Shown here in pieces: positions 46,596 to 58,500 of a stretch of DNA of 64,000 bases (position 1 is the stretch's first letter; each line of letters starts with the position of its first letter). Under the pieces are notes generated by a model. That model had not been told where the DNA came from and made no database searches. It saw only the letters and a list, made by a program, of their open reading frames with translations. The translations under genes and the position numbers were made by a program. Origin of the DNA: Megamerina dolium (lineage: Eukaryota; Arthropoda; Insecta; Diptera; Megamerinidae); contig OY978529.1 of the NCBI GenBank assembly GCA_963854835.1, forward strand, positions 37,692,055 through 37,756,054, written 5' to 3'.

Positions 46596-49500
46596 GGTGA
46601 TTGTGTTGTATTTGTTGGAGTTGTTGTTTGTAGTATAGTAGTAGTAAGAGTGACGGCTGAGGTCGAGGTTGGATTTTTTAGTAATACAACGCTTGCTGCT
46701 GTTTGTATCCCCCAAAAAACGTGTAGAAGGCGGTGGATTACTCTGCAGATTGTGCTTCACAAGAAAACTTGATTCTTTTTCGTTTCTTCGATTATTTTAA
46801 TAATAACGATGATGACGATGATGGCAGCTCAAAAAATAAAAGCACAACGCAGACGACAGAAAGACAGCGACAATAGCGACGAACGACAATGACAATTAAC
46901 AATTGCTGTATGACGTTGTATATGAAGAAGAAATCACTATAATTGTTGTTGCTCTTTTCAACGTTTTACGATTTTATTCTGAAATTGAACAAGCAAACAA
47001 AAACAAACAGATTAATTCAAATTTCAAAATAGCAACGAAAATTGCGAAAAAAAAATTCCACAATTTATATCCACAAATAGTTTTTTCATTTCGTTCACAA
47101 AATTCTTCACACAAATGTACATACACAATCACGAAAAGAAACACACACGAAAATTTTTTTTAAAAATAGCAAAATGGAATAATATTGACTATCTGCTCTG
47201 TTGCTGATGCGACGAACGAAATTTTTGAAATCAAAATATACATACGAATTTCCAAAAATATCAATCTTTTCAAAATTTGCTTTTTTTTTGAAATTTAATG
47301 CAGCAATATTCTGATATAAAATTTTACTTTTATTCTATTTGATATTTTTTTTTTTCTTGTTCAAGAATATGTGTAAAATGAAAGATAGAGGAGAGAAAAA
47401 AAGTAAATTTTTTCTTATTGCCTTCTTCTTTTTCTTGTATAGTTAAAAGCAGAAAAAACGCAACCAACCGTCTCGTTGTACGATGTGTGTAATGTACAAA
47501 AGAGAATGCAAAAAATTTCCAACATACGGCAAAATCTTGGCCGCTGTATATCCACGATGTCGTCGTTTCATATCGTTTCGTACATCACTCACTACCGCTC
47601 TCTCACTCACACACTCACTCAATCATTCACTGATGCACTCAGTACTTCAGCCTTTTGCATGTGTATATTTAAAGAGTAAATTAAATGCGTTCTCCCAATG
47701 AAAAAAAAATACTTAGTGCAGCATTTCTTAATCTATTAATCGCGTGGCAACGAGTCTAGCAATTCTACCTATGATTTTATTGTATTGAATTGACCGTAGT
47801 TGTTCAAATTAAAATAATCTTAAGGGCCTGTTTTTACATGATAAATATGTCAAATTAGTGAATTCTAAATTTAATTACGAATTTTTTTTTTTACTTAAAT
47901 AGCCCAAGATAATTCTAACGTGAACTTAACGAAAAAATATAGCGAAATTAACAATTGTAACGTTATTCAAGAGAATGTTTTCACTTCCAAAAGGTATAAA
48001 ATGAAACCTAGGTAGAAGCAAGTACTAGACACGACTACGCTTAACTGCAATATGTATAATGTGTCATCCAGACACAATGTACATTCGATAGTGTAAAATA
48101 TATTCTACGCTAATTAAAAAATATTAAATTGCTGGGATAAAATGAGTTTAAGATGCCAATATAAGAATACGTTGACATTTCAATTTAACATAAAACAAGG
48201 AGTAGACCCCCATTTTTAAATACAATAATACAAATCCAAATAAGACGCATTATTGTATTGCCTAATTTTCTTTTTACAAACTCAACTCATATTTCAATCC
48301 AGGTAAATGTTTGTGAAATTCTACGCTAAACCTGTTTATGAATACAATTGAAAAAAGACTGACATTTCTGTACTAAAAATATGAGAATCCTAACAATGAC
48401 TCAAATTGTACTAAACACCTGTCAAATCAGCTGTTAAAAAAGAAGAAACACATTTCGTTGGCTTTATTCTTTTAATTCTAGCAAATTCATTATTATTGTA
48501 ATTTTGCTTTTGATTAAATATCCAAGAAAATACTGCGATTTGAAATTCTGTTTTTTCTTTCTAATTTCTACTAGTAGAAATTCAACCTATAGACTTGCAA
48601 ATACTCTTTTATAGCATGAATGATAAATATTTTTGGTGTAATCGAACAAATTTAAAGATTGTAAATCGCTGTATTAAAAGCAATCTCGTATAAGAGCGAA
48701 TAGTTCTTCTACATATGTAGATACTCTTTCTCTTTCACACTCTCTCTTCTATGTGGTCAATTAAGCTGACTCACCATGCTACTTTGGAAATTTCGTATAG
48801 AATTATGTTAATGTGATATTTAATAAAAATTAAAAAATGTTAATTATTTGAAAATTAATTTAATAACACTTGATATAGGTACATCGTTCTCTTTCTATCT
48901 CTTGTCTATTACGTGGTGTGTACCCCACACGCATATACATACACACTTGCAACCAACGCAGAATTAAAATGACGAAAAAAAAATTGAAATGGGGGAAATG
49001 CTCGATTGCGTGCAATTCAAATGGAGCACGAATTTAAAAAATAAATCGACAAAGAAATACGGGAATGTAATGTGAACTCCGCTCAAATGCATTTCCATAT
49101 ATTCCGTTGGATAAATTTATATATACAGCATGCTTTCAAATCCATTCTTGTTCACCTTTCCACAATTGAAAATGAATTGGCAAACCGGTAGAATAACTTT
49201 TTATTCCTCTTCCTTTTATTAACAAAATCTCACATAATCTTGGAGTTTTCAAAAAAGTCTCTATATTTTTTATTCGAGAGAAAATGCCACCACCGAGACA
49301 ACTTTGACGTTACCACATAAAAAAAATGCACACACACACACTCAATATACACAAAAAAAAATTATTAATTCAAATTGGACTCACTTCGTAGTAGCCGACT
49401 GATTGACTAACTGCAAATGAAATGACTGAGTTTTTATTATTATACGATGGCTATTGCTGCTGCTGCTGCTTTTTCGCTATAAATGTGTGTACACTCATCG

Positions 49501-50448
49501 TCATAATGATAATTAGCATAGTAATTATTGCCATTGCTCTCATCATCATAGTCGTCATCATCGTCATCATAATCGTTGTCGGCATTTGTCATGGCGGAAT
49601 AAATCGATTATCGCAATATCAATAAATTTGTCCTACTCTTTCCTATAAGAATAACTGAAAATTTTGAATATTTTCCGGTACTCATAGTTATGTTTTATCC
49701 ATTCTAACATATTGTCTCAAAACGTTGAGAAGACAAGGTAAAATATAGAGCATATATAAATCAGTGATGCCATTTCAAGCTAAATGAATAATGAAGTGCT
49801 GCCCAGTTTGATTAGTATTCTAAAGTTTGTATATACTAGTGGGATTCATGTAATCACATAAACATATAAGCCGCACAATTTTACAATTTTTACACGCATT
49901 GTTATATGAACACACCAAACCAAACGTTATCGTGTAAAGGCTATAAAGGTTTGATCTATAGATCAAACAGCTTATTTTTGTTAACAACAACAACAAAATG
50001 TCGAAAATTAGCAGAAAGGGAAAACTACAAATTAATTATTGGATGATGTTGGAGCTTTGTTAAAAAAAATTAAAGTAAAGTAAATTAAGTAAATTCACCT
50101 ATAATTTAACGCACAAAAGTTTACGCGATGTAATCATTGCGGAAACTTTTACGAGGCACGTACAATATTTCTCATACAAATATATATCAGCAGATTTACG
50201 AGCTTATAATTTTATAAGGTTTACGCGATTTACGCGGCATTTATACGTCAAGTTTCTATAAAACATTTATTATCTACGTATCTGGAACTATTATATATAA
50301 TTTCAATATAACAAGATATCTACACGAACGTGATACTTGGTTATTTAAAACAAATATTTTCTGGAAAATACCATGCACGTCAAGTAACAACTATAACAAA
50401 GTGAGAGAATACCATCATGATCATCACTGAATCAATGAATTTGAAAAT
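46596..50448. other. Profilin upstream region, no mapped exon
   Basis: This should contain profilin's 5' leader exon(s) and promoter on the minus strand. Immediately upstream of the ATG the sequence is CA/CTG rich and UTR-like to about 46770. No splice acceptor could be chosen with confidence. GATGAC repeats lie at 46805-46825 and TCATCG-type repeats at 49540-49575. No other gene seen. Confidence 0.4.
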
Positions 50449-50459
50449 TAAACAAACAT

Positions 50460-50851
50460 GGTTTAGGGCTTAGGTTATGGGGCTGCCCTATCTCTGAGAG
50501 GACACACTTAGGCCAGAAAGGCCCATTGTGATACCACCGAGCATTTCTTCCAATACTGTTGTACGTATTAAATTTGTACAACATTAGAAGAGACCTACTT
50601 ATATTAGCCGGTTCCGAACGGCAGAACCCTTATAACATCACTTTAACTTAGTTTTGCCTCAGAGCTCTTTTAAGAAGCATTTTTGGCAAATTGTTACTGC
50701 CGGAAAAATTGCCAATTCTTGCCGGCAGGTGGGTACCGTTCGAAAGAAAAATCTTTTTGATATCAAATTTTGTTATGCTTCAGCCGGGGATTGAACCCAT
50801 GACCTACAGATCAGAAGACCAACGCACTAACCACAGAGCTATAGCACCCAC
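50460..50851 (-). mobile_element. SINE copy 9, type B, full length, 11-bp target-site duplication
   Basis: Flanked by TAAACAAACAT at 50449-50459 and 50852-50862. Read on the minus strand it has the complete head: GTGGGTGCTATAGCTCTGTG with its A box, then a B box within GGGTTCAATCCCCGGC. The shared body follows, then type B diagnostic bases and the tail GGCCTAAGTGTGTCCTCTCA, ending CCATAACCTAAGCCCTAAAC. At 392 bp it is the best single copy for defining the type B consensus. Confidence 0.9.
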
Positions 50852-50862
50852 TAAACAAACAT

Positions 50863-51685
50863 AAAACACATAAATTTTCGTTTGCTTAATAAAGAGAACA
50901 AAGGGAATAAAATTTACATGACTGGTTGTATATAACAGCCAGCATTCGCATCGTAACCGTCTGTGAGATAATTTAACCCTCTTGACCGTTCTTTCAATGA
51001 TTCAAATAATTCATTGGTAAACAAATTATACACGATAGAATTAAATTTTATGCGCAATGTGATGGTAGAAACAACATATTTCCATACGTTATGGCTCCAT
51101 ATACAAAAAAAAATAGATAATAATAAAATTTTGTATATCGAATAGGTTTAGGAAAATATTAATTTCAGTAATGGACAAGTGAACTATTTACTATTTTCTG
51201 TTAACTAGATCTTTTTGAAGAAGACATTCATAAATATCGTTAATCGTTTGGTGAATTTTCGTTGAAAATCGTTGAAAATATCCATATGAAAAAGGAAACA
51301 AAATCGAATTGAAATTGAATTATCAATGAAAATATATCGAAAATAGCAAAATACAACCTTGCGTCTACGATAATCTACTACAAAATGCGGTGTGTATAAA
51401 TTATAATTCCATTAGTTTTTCTTTCGACCACAAAAAGGAAATGGAAATTATGGTGCAGTTGGTTAACATGTATCGGTAGGTAACGCAGCATTCAAATATA
51501 TAATCAATGGAGCTTATGTCCAATATGAGTCATTTTCTTTCCTCTTTCATATTTCTATGCTATATTATACATAGCCATCTTTTTCCTATTAATCTACCAT
51601 ACAATTATCGTAATTATACCAAAATTACGATGATCTTAAATTTGATATCGACTTGTTTCACATTTCCCATACAAAAATCTGCCAA
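50863..51685. other. Spacer without recognised feature
   Basis: AT-rich spacer between profilin and eIF4A. Nothing recognisable. Confidence 0.35.
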
Positions 51686-51689
51686 AAAT

Positions 51690-51765
51690 ACGATTATTAT
51701 TATTATTAAAGGGTTGTGTTGCACTGCGACCCTAGGTCTATTGGGCACCCCGTAGAGTATGTCTC
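51690..51765 (-). mobile_element. Non-LTR retrotransposon 3' stub
   Basis: The short stretch ATTATTATTATT, then GTTGTGTTGCACTGCGACCC and TAGGTCTATTG, matches the 3' end of the retrotransposon at 35285-35640, including the TAA-type tail. This is an extreme 5' truncation, typical of incomplete reverse transcription. The foldback element beginning at about 51785 abuts it. Confidence 0.6.
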
Positions 51766-51784
51766 TAAGGGCCATTTTTTCTGT

Positions 51785-52283
51785 GCGAGTTTAACTCTAT
51801 TTGTCGTTTACACTCGATTTGCAATTTTTGAGTCACATTTCAACGTAGTTTAAACTGTGTTTAAACCCCCAATGTAGCTGGGTTGAACTAAGATTAACCT
51901 ATCAGTTGTTCAGCCAGTTGGTTTTCAAAGCCAGTACATTTTTTCTTGCTGTGCCTTAAAATAAGTTTAAACCGCAAATATTTAGCAGAGCAACACTGTT
52001 TGCACACATCTGAGATTTCTTTGCACTTTGATTTCGTCGGTTTTTAAATTATTTACATGATCTAAATTCTTTATATTGTACTAAAATAAATTAATATGCC
52101 TCTGAGAAATTGTGAAAGCAAGAAAAGATGTACTGGAGTGCTAGAACAGACAGCTGAATAACTGCTAGGTTAAACTTAGTTTAACATAGTTAGATTAGGC
52201 GTTTAAACTGCATTGAAATTTGACTGAAAAAATGGAGATCGAGTTTAAACTTAATTTAAACGACAAATACAGTTACTTTCGAC
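51785..52283. mobile_element. Foldback MITE with 130-145 bp inverted arms
   Basis: The left arm (about 51790-51935) and right arm (about 52151-52282) are imperfect inverted copies. ACTCTATTTGTCGTTTACAC on the left corresponds to the complement of 52240-52275. Further in, TCACATTTCAACGTAGTTTAA pairs with a TCAAATTTCAATGCAGTTTAAA-type string, and TATCAGTTGTTCAG pairs with TAGCAGTTATTCAG. The loop is about 215 bp and non-coding. Arms of this length and no transposase suggest a non-autonomous DNA element. Exact ends and target duplication were not resolved. Confidence 0.7.
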
Positions 52284-52289
52284 ACTACA

Positions 52290-55005
52290 TTTAACCCATA
52301 GCGTGTAACATCGGGTCGCTTGTGCCCTGCCGAAAATGACATTTTCCACGTTTTTTGTTTGTTTAAACAGTTATATTGTTTAAACAAATTAAAAAATCGG
52401 TAATATAGCTATTGATCCTTAAAATAGAATCCTCGATGAAGCTTCGTGAATTGTTTGAAATTTTTTGAGCACTTTTAAGGTGGTTTAATTTAAATAAAAA
52501 AAATAATTTTTCAATAAATAATGTTGACCGGCACTTTTCTAATAATGAAATTGTTTACATTGTAATAGATTATAATTGATAAAATACGTCTGAAGTTTCG
52601 TTTACAATTAATCGACAATACTGCCAATATAATAACGCCAACCTGTGAAACTGAACGAAACTTATGATTGGGCAAATGAGTCAGAATTCGGCAAGATGGA
52701 GCCTTTCGCTTGATTTTTACAAATCAGAATCAGCACGTGTATAAAAAGTGCCAAATTAATTTCAGAAAATGTTAGTATATTATTTGCAAAAAAATTTCAA
52801 AAATTACAAAATTGTGTAAATTATAATTAACTGCGTGTGTACATATTAAATTTATTCAAGTTTAAGTGATAAATAATGTAGAAATTAATAGAATCGTCAA
52901 AAAAATTTCCGAATAGGCCATAGTGAATTTTTGCCATTGCACGGAGGCACATACACACACACACGCATGCAAACACATATACAATGGAGAAGAAGAAGAA
53001 GAAGAAAAATGATGGAAGAGCAGGAAGGAGAGCATCCAGAGTACAATGTCGAAGCAAATCGGTGAATCGAACGATGACAAAAGCAATATACGTCAACGAC
53101 AACCATAACGATAGCGGTAGCAACATTTTGCCTGCCTGATTGTGTATAGACATTGACTGTTTAAGTGGGTGGGTGTGCTGCTGGAGTAGTAAAGATTGGC
53201 ATCGAAATTAGAATTTTCATTTTCTTTCAAATCCGCCTTATGCTTTTTAGTTGAATAGTCCATTCTAGAATTGTTCCAAATTTCATTTTGCACATTCCAA
53301 AATTGAACTTGAATATGAGCGTGAATATGAAAGCAACAGCACTTAGTCAGTTCTGATGACATTGACTGATTTCTATACATATATGTATGTATTATTTAAA
53401 TGATGATGATGATGATGATGAAATGAAAAAATTTCTCCAAATTTCGCTGATATTGCTCATCAATTGTATAAATTTAGTCGCTTTCATACATGTAAATACA
53501 TACACATATGCATACTTTCGTTCGCTCATGAACTACTCATGCCATGTCATGCATTTTCATATGTATTCAATTCCTCATGTTTCGAAGAAAACAACTTTGA
53601 GATAGTCTCACACCTAAGAGCAGCGCTTTTTTGCATACTTGTTTATTTCATTTTTTTTTGTTATGATTACTTTTATTCATTTTCGTTTTTCTAAAATCAT
53701 TTATGTTCATGATTTAATCATGTTTATTTTATTTCGGTTCAATGAAAGTGCAATCGTCATAGAATCGTCAAAACGAATAAATGATTCTGCTTTATCTACG
53801 CCTTTACTTACATTATAATTCTTTAATCATTAATTAAATTTCTCAATTTTATAGCATTCTTTGTTAACCCTAGTAGCATTTCTATTGGGAATCGAGAAGT
53901 GTTTTAAATTGAAATTCGTATACAAATTCTAAGAATGCATATTGGAACTAATGTGTAGAAAAACAGTAAATTAGTAATTTTATAAATACAATAAAATACC
54001 TACATATGTACAATCGAAGCAACAACCCTGTGCATAGCTACGCGCGCGCTCTCCTCATTCCAGTTTTTAGAGCACACTGTTACATATATTCGTTTTAGAG
54101 TTGCCATACGATGAGATGGTGTTTTAGCTTTCACGAAATTTAAATTAACTGGTTTTCTGTCAGAAAAATTGTTTATATATGAATTTCACAATAACTATTA
54201 ATATTTTCGTTTTTGTTATCATCTACGCAATTTCATTTTTGTATTAATTGTACTATTCTTAATATTTACTAGGTCTTAATATTTTATCAGATCTAAAAAC
54301 TTTGTTGGATCCATTCCCAAGGAACTTTTGAATTCACTTTTTCTTTTTTTTTTGTCCTTTCCATTTTGTAAACTGGCGTAGCAATCCTTGAACACTGAGA
54401 GCAAAATCCAACTACCGTGGGTACAGATAAGCCCATTCTGTCACTAAGCTTCATTCTACGATCTGCAAGATGCTTTCTTAGCCGTTTCACTATGTTTTTT
54501 TTCCCTAAGTTCGCTTATCACAATGGCAAGTTAAACTAATCGCCACTTTTGCTGATTTCATGAATTTTATGTGTTTTCAAGTTTCGAAATAAATTTATTA
54601 TGTAATTGTTGATAAAAAAAAAGGCATCTACTTTCTTTTTGGACCCTATTTCTCTTAAATAAATATCACCTTTTTTGTTTTGTCCGTTTAAATTAGTATT
54701 AATTTACTAAAGGAGTTTCCTCGCGATCTGGCACCTTTATTTCATATGATGCGCTTTTATTCATTTTACTACTTTTTTTTCTGCCTTTTTTTCGTTTTGT
54801 ACAACACGACAAGGTATGCAAAATGTTTGTGTATAACTTCTTTGCGTTTGGGTGTGTGTGTGTGTGTGCATATACGTTACCTGGTTGAATAATAATTATG
54901 GTCGCTTGGTCAATCAGCTACCTAGCTAGTACAATATATGAATGACGATGACGACGACACTACGACGTTAAATAGAAAATAAGAAACGACGAAAAGTTGA
55001 AAGAT
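52290..55005. other. Spacer upstream of eIF4A
   Basis: Contains an AAG repeat (52988-53010), a GAT repeat (53400-53421) and TG repeats (54850-54868). The start of the eIF4A transcript could lie here. No coding exon recognised. Confidence 0.35.
53400..53421. repeat. (GAT)n microsatellite
   Basis: Seven GAT units in the profilin-eIF4A spacer. Confidence 0.9.
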
Positions 55006-55009
55006 ACAA

Positions 55010-55218
55010 AACACAAAGAAGCGGAAAAATTCCCATTTCAGACAAAAACTAGGAAAAGTGCACACGCATTAGCAAAAGCAACAGCAACGGAAGTAGTAGT
55101 GGAAACAAAGGAAATACATAAGTCCAAAATATAACGAAACTACATAAAGAAAAACGTGATTAGAAGCAAATAAAAATAAATTTATATTACATATATTTTA
55201 CAAAGAATTCAATATAAT
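55010..55218 (+). other. eIF4A: Candidate eIF4A first exon (5' UTR plus AT of the start codon)
   Basis: The first visible coding exon starts with G GAT GAT CGA, so the initiator ATG must be split, with AT ending an upstream exon. A CA/A-rich, UTR-like stretch ending ATATAAT just before GTAAAT (55219) would supply it and leave an intron of about 140 bp. GAAT before GTGAAT nearby (about 55230) is an alternative. The donor is weak, so this is tentative. Confidence 0.35.
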
Positions 55219-55361
55219 GTAAATAGAATGTGAATGATTAATAATTTCTTTGTATAGCAATGCTATGCATTCTACTTTGTATTATGTGATTGTATTAATT
55301 GATATCATGTCGTTTTCTTCTTCTTATTTTTCTTACACACGCGTACGCACATACTCAATAG

Positions 55362-55588
55362 GGATGATCGAAGTGAAATACCTAGTGAAGGACCCGCCGG
55401 TATGGAACCCGAAGGTGTCATTGAATCAACTTGGCATGAAGTTTATGATAACTTTGATGATATGAGTTTGCGTGAGGAATTATTGCGCGGCATTTACGGT
55501 TATGGTTTCGAGAAACCATCTGCCATCCAACAACGCGCCATCATGCCTTGCATTAAGGGTCGTGATGTTATTGCTCAAGCTCAATCCG
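55362..55588 (+). CDS. eIF4A: eIF4A coding exon 2
   Basis: Acceptor CTCAATAG, donor GTAAGTCG. It carries G (third base of the start codon), then [10 protein letters not shown] to IAQAQS plus one base. It includes the Q motif. A later in-frame Met (MEPEG) is residue 15. Confidence 0.95.
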
Positions 55589-58500
55589 GTAAGTCGAATG
55601 TAAATTAATGAATTAAAATTATATAAGAATTTGTTTTATATTTTTATTCGCTGCTAAGTAAAATCGTATACGTCATACGCTTGCGCGCAAGTTTTATTTT
55701 TTCCATCAATTTCTTTTACTCACAGTCAATTCCTTATGGCATGTGTTAACTATGTATATAGTAGATATTTATAATGAACAACAAATTATACAATTTATCA
55801 CATTTCATTGTCCATAATATTCTTCGTTTTGGGATATCATTTGCTCTATATACCGATTATGTATTTAATATCAGACATGCAAATGTATGTATTTATTTGC
55901 AATCTTTTACTGTCATTTAACCTTATTATTTCATACACACGTGCGTGTGTGTTGTGTACACAACAGACCTTGAGAAAACATTTAACAAAAAAGAAAAAAA
56001 TAATAATATTCACGTTCACATTTTTTTTTGCGATTAATATGTGTAATATCAGCAAAAAATGTAATCGTGCAAGTGTTTTGAATAATTTTTAATGTCTTAA
56101 TACCAAGTCTGACATGTGATGATGAATGATTCGCGTGAAAAAAAGACTAATTCACGTGGTCTATACCAATTTGATTATACGCTGCATTCGCATTCGACTT
56201 GAAATAGCAACAAAATAAGGACTTTGTAGAGATGGCAAGGAAACTAGCCATCTAGTTCAAGTGTTGAATCTCATTTATGCGACAACTTCAAAGCTTTTTG
56301 CCGAGGTTTGTGTGTCCAGTCACAAACATCTTCTCACCAACATGCATAAAAAGCAATAAATTCTGTCCGTAGATAGCAAAAATCATCACCAAGAGCGGTG
56401 AACAAATTTTTCATTTTGATGTATTCGACAAAAGATGAATTTTTCGCATATTCTTAAGTCTTCGGTGTATAACGTCTTATTTGAGCAATTAAAAATTTGA
56501 AAAATTTGAAAAATGGTTTGCTCCTCGCAGTTTTATAATTCCGATGGACCTTTATAAAAAATAAATATGTGGCACTTAAAGCCCCGAAGGACTCTTTGGC
56601 CGACCTTCTCCTCCATTACTGGTGTGCGTGTTAAATTTTGGACAGTATTAGAGGGACCTATTTATTTTAGCCGGTTCCGAACGGCAAAACTCTTGCGACA
56701 TCACTTTTTCTGAGATTTGTCACAGAGTTCATTTATAAGCTTTTTCATTGCAAACTGTTACTGCCGGAAGAATTGCCAACTGCTTGCCGACAGGTGGGTA
56801 CCGTTCGAAAGAAAAATCTTTTCGATATTAAATTTGTTATGCTTCAGCCGAGGATTGAACTACGACCTACAGATCAGAAGGCCAACACAGGCTTGAAATT
56901 TGGATTGTGTGGAAATTTTTCTTCCTTTCTTCTACGTGTGGTTTTGTTGCGTCGAATCCACAAGCAGAAGCTGAGCTTGAAGAAGTAGTAGGTTTCTCTC
57001 CATTTTAAATATTGGGTTGCTCATGAAATGAGGAAAAAATTCCTCAATTTCGGAGTTTTACAGAAAATAGCTGCACTTTAAAACCTTTCAAACTAACTCT
57101 CAAAGCAACTACCATGCGAAAATCCATTTAAACAAGACAAAAAAATTCTTTAAATTTTACGATTTTAGTATTGGCTCTGGAGTTTGGTCCCTCTGGTTCC
57201 GTACTAAATTATTATTATTATACTTTGTTGTTACTCCAAATCATAGGCGCATGGGGCTACATAATGGAATTTCCATTGTTTTCGATTTTTCGCAATTTTT
57301 TTCAGCTGTTTCTATGGTAGTATAGTGTCAATTGCTAAGAATTCCGCGTAAATGGTTCTGTACTTCTTCTTGGTCTTGCGCCTCCATTCCAGCATCATTT
57401 ATGGTAGAATATGGCTAATTCAACTCTATTTTCTCTCCTTAATCTCTAAGTGGATTGGTTTTCGTATACATAACCTAAGAAGTACATCATTCGACATCTA
57501 ATTGTCACGCCACCATAATCGTAGAATAGCACGTAGGCACCTAAATGATCAAAGGTCAAAGATTGCAAATATCGGTTATATAAAAAATTCATATTTCTTT
57601 CTTACGCACTGTTATCACTGATGTTGTTCAAACATTCCTTTCAATATTGAAAATATGCCCCTATTCTCCATAGTAATTATCAAGCCAAATTTTGGTGTTC
57701 ACAAAATTATATATTTTGTTTTTACGAAACGAATGTTTAATATCGTTATTATGTTGATGATTTTCTGTTATAAAAAAATACAAACAAAAATACAATAAAT
57801 CCTTAAATTTCACTATCTTATACCATTTGAGTATTCTACAAGAGTTCCACGAAAATTTGCCTCAGTATAAATATTTAATAAACGAAAAAATTAACGGATA
57901 TCACTGAGAGAGTATTTTGTATGGCTGCCATTGGACGCCATTTTGAAAAATGAAACGAAATTCTGTACAAAAAGAAAATACCTCGACACGAGTTTTTGTA
58001 AATACCGTTTCATATTGTAATGAATATTTTATAAATTTTTCTTGCAGTGGAATTAATCTAGTGGTTTTTCTCTTACTCTCTCTCAATTTTTGTTTAAGGT
58101 ACCGGCAAGACCGCTACATTTTCCATTGCTATCCTACAGCAAATTGACACTTCTATACGTGATTGTCAGGCTCTGATTTTAGCACCGACCCGTGAGTTGG
58201 CCACACAAATTCAACGTGTCGTCATGGCCTTGGGCGAATATATGAAGGTGCATTCGCATGCTTGTATCGGTGGTACAAATGTGCGTGAGGATGCACGCAA
58301 CTTGGAATCTGGTTGTCATGTTGTTGTTGGTACGCCAGGTCGTGTATTCGACATGATCAATCGTAAGGTCCTACGTACGAATAACATTAAGTTGTTTGTA
58401 CTCGATGAAGCTGATGAGATGTTGTCTCGTGGTTTCAAGGATCAAATTCAAGATGTTTTCAAGTTGCTTCCTGAGGATGTTCAGGTAATTCTATTATCTG

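Noticed and set aside
55250..55465. A 71-codon frame over the start of eIF4A
   Set aside because: It is out of frame with the conserved helicase sequence and crosses the intron/exon boundary.
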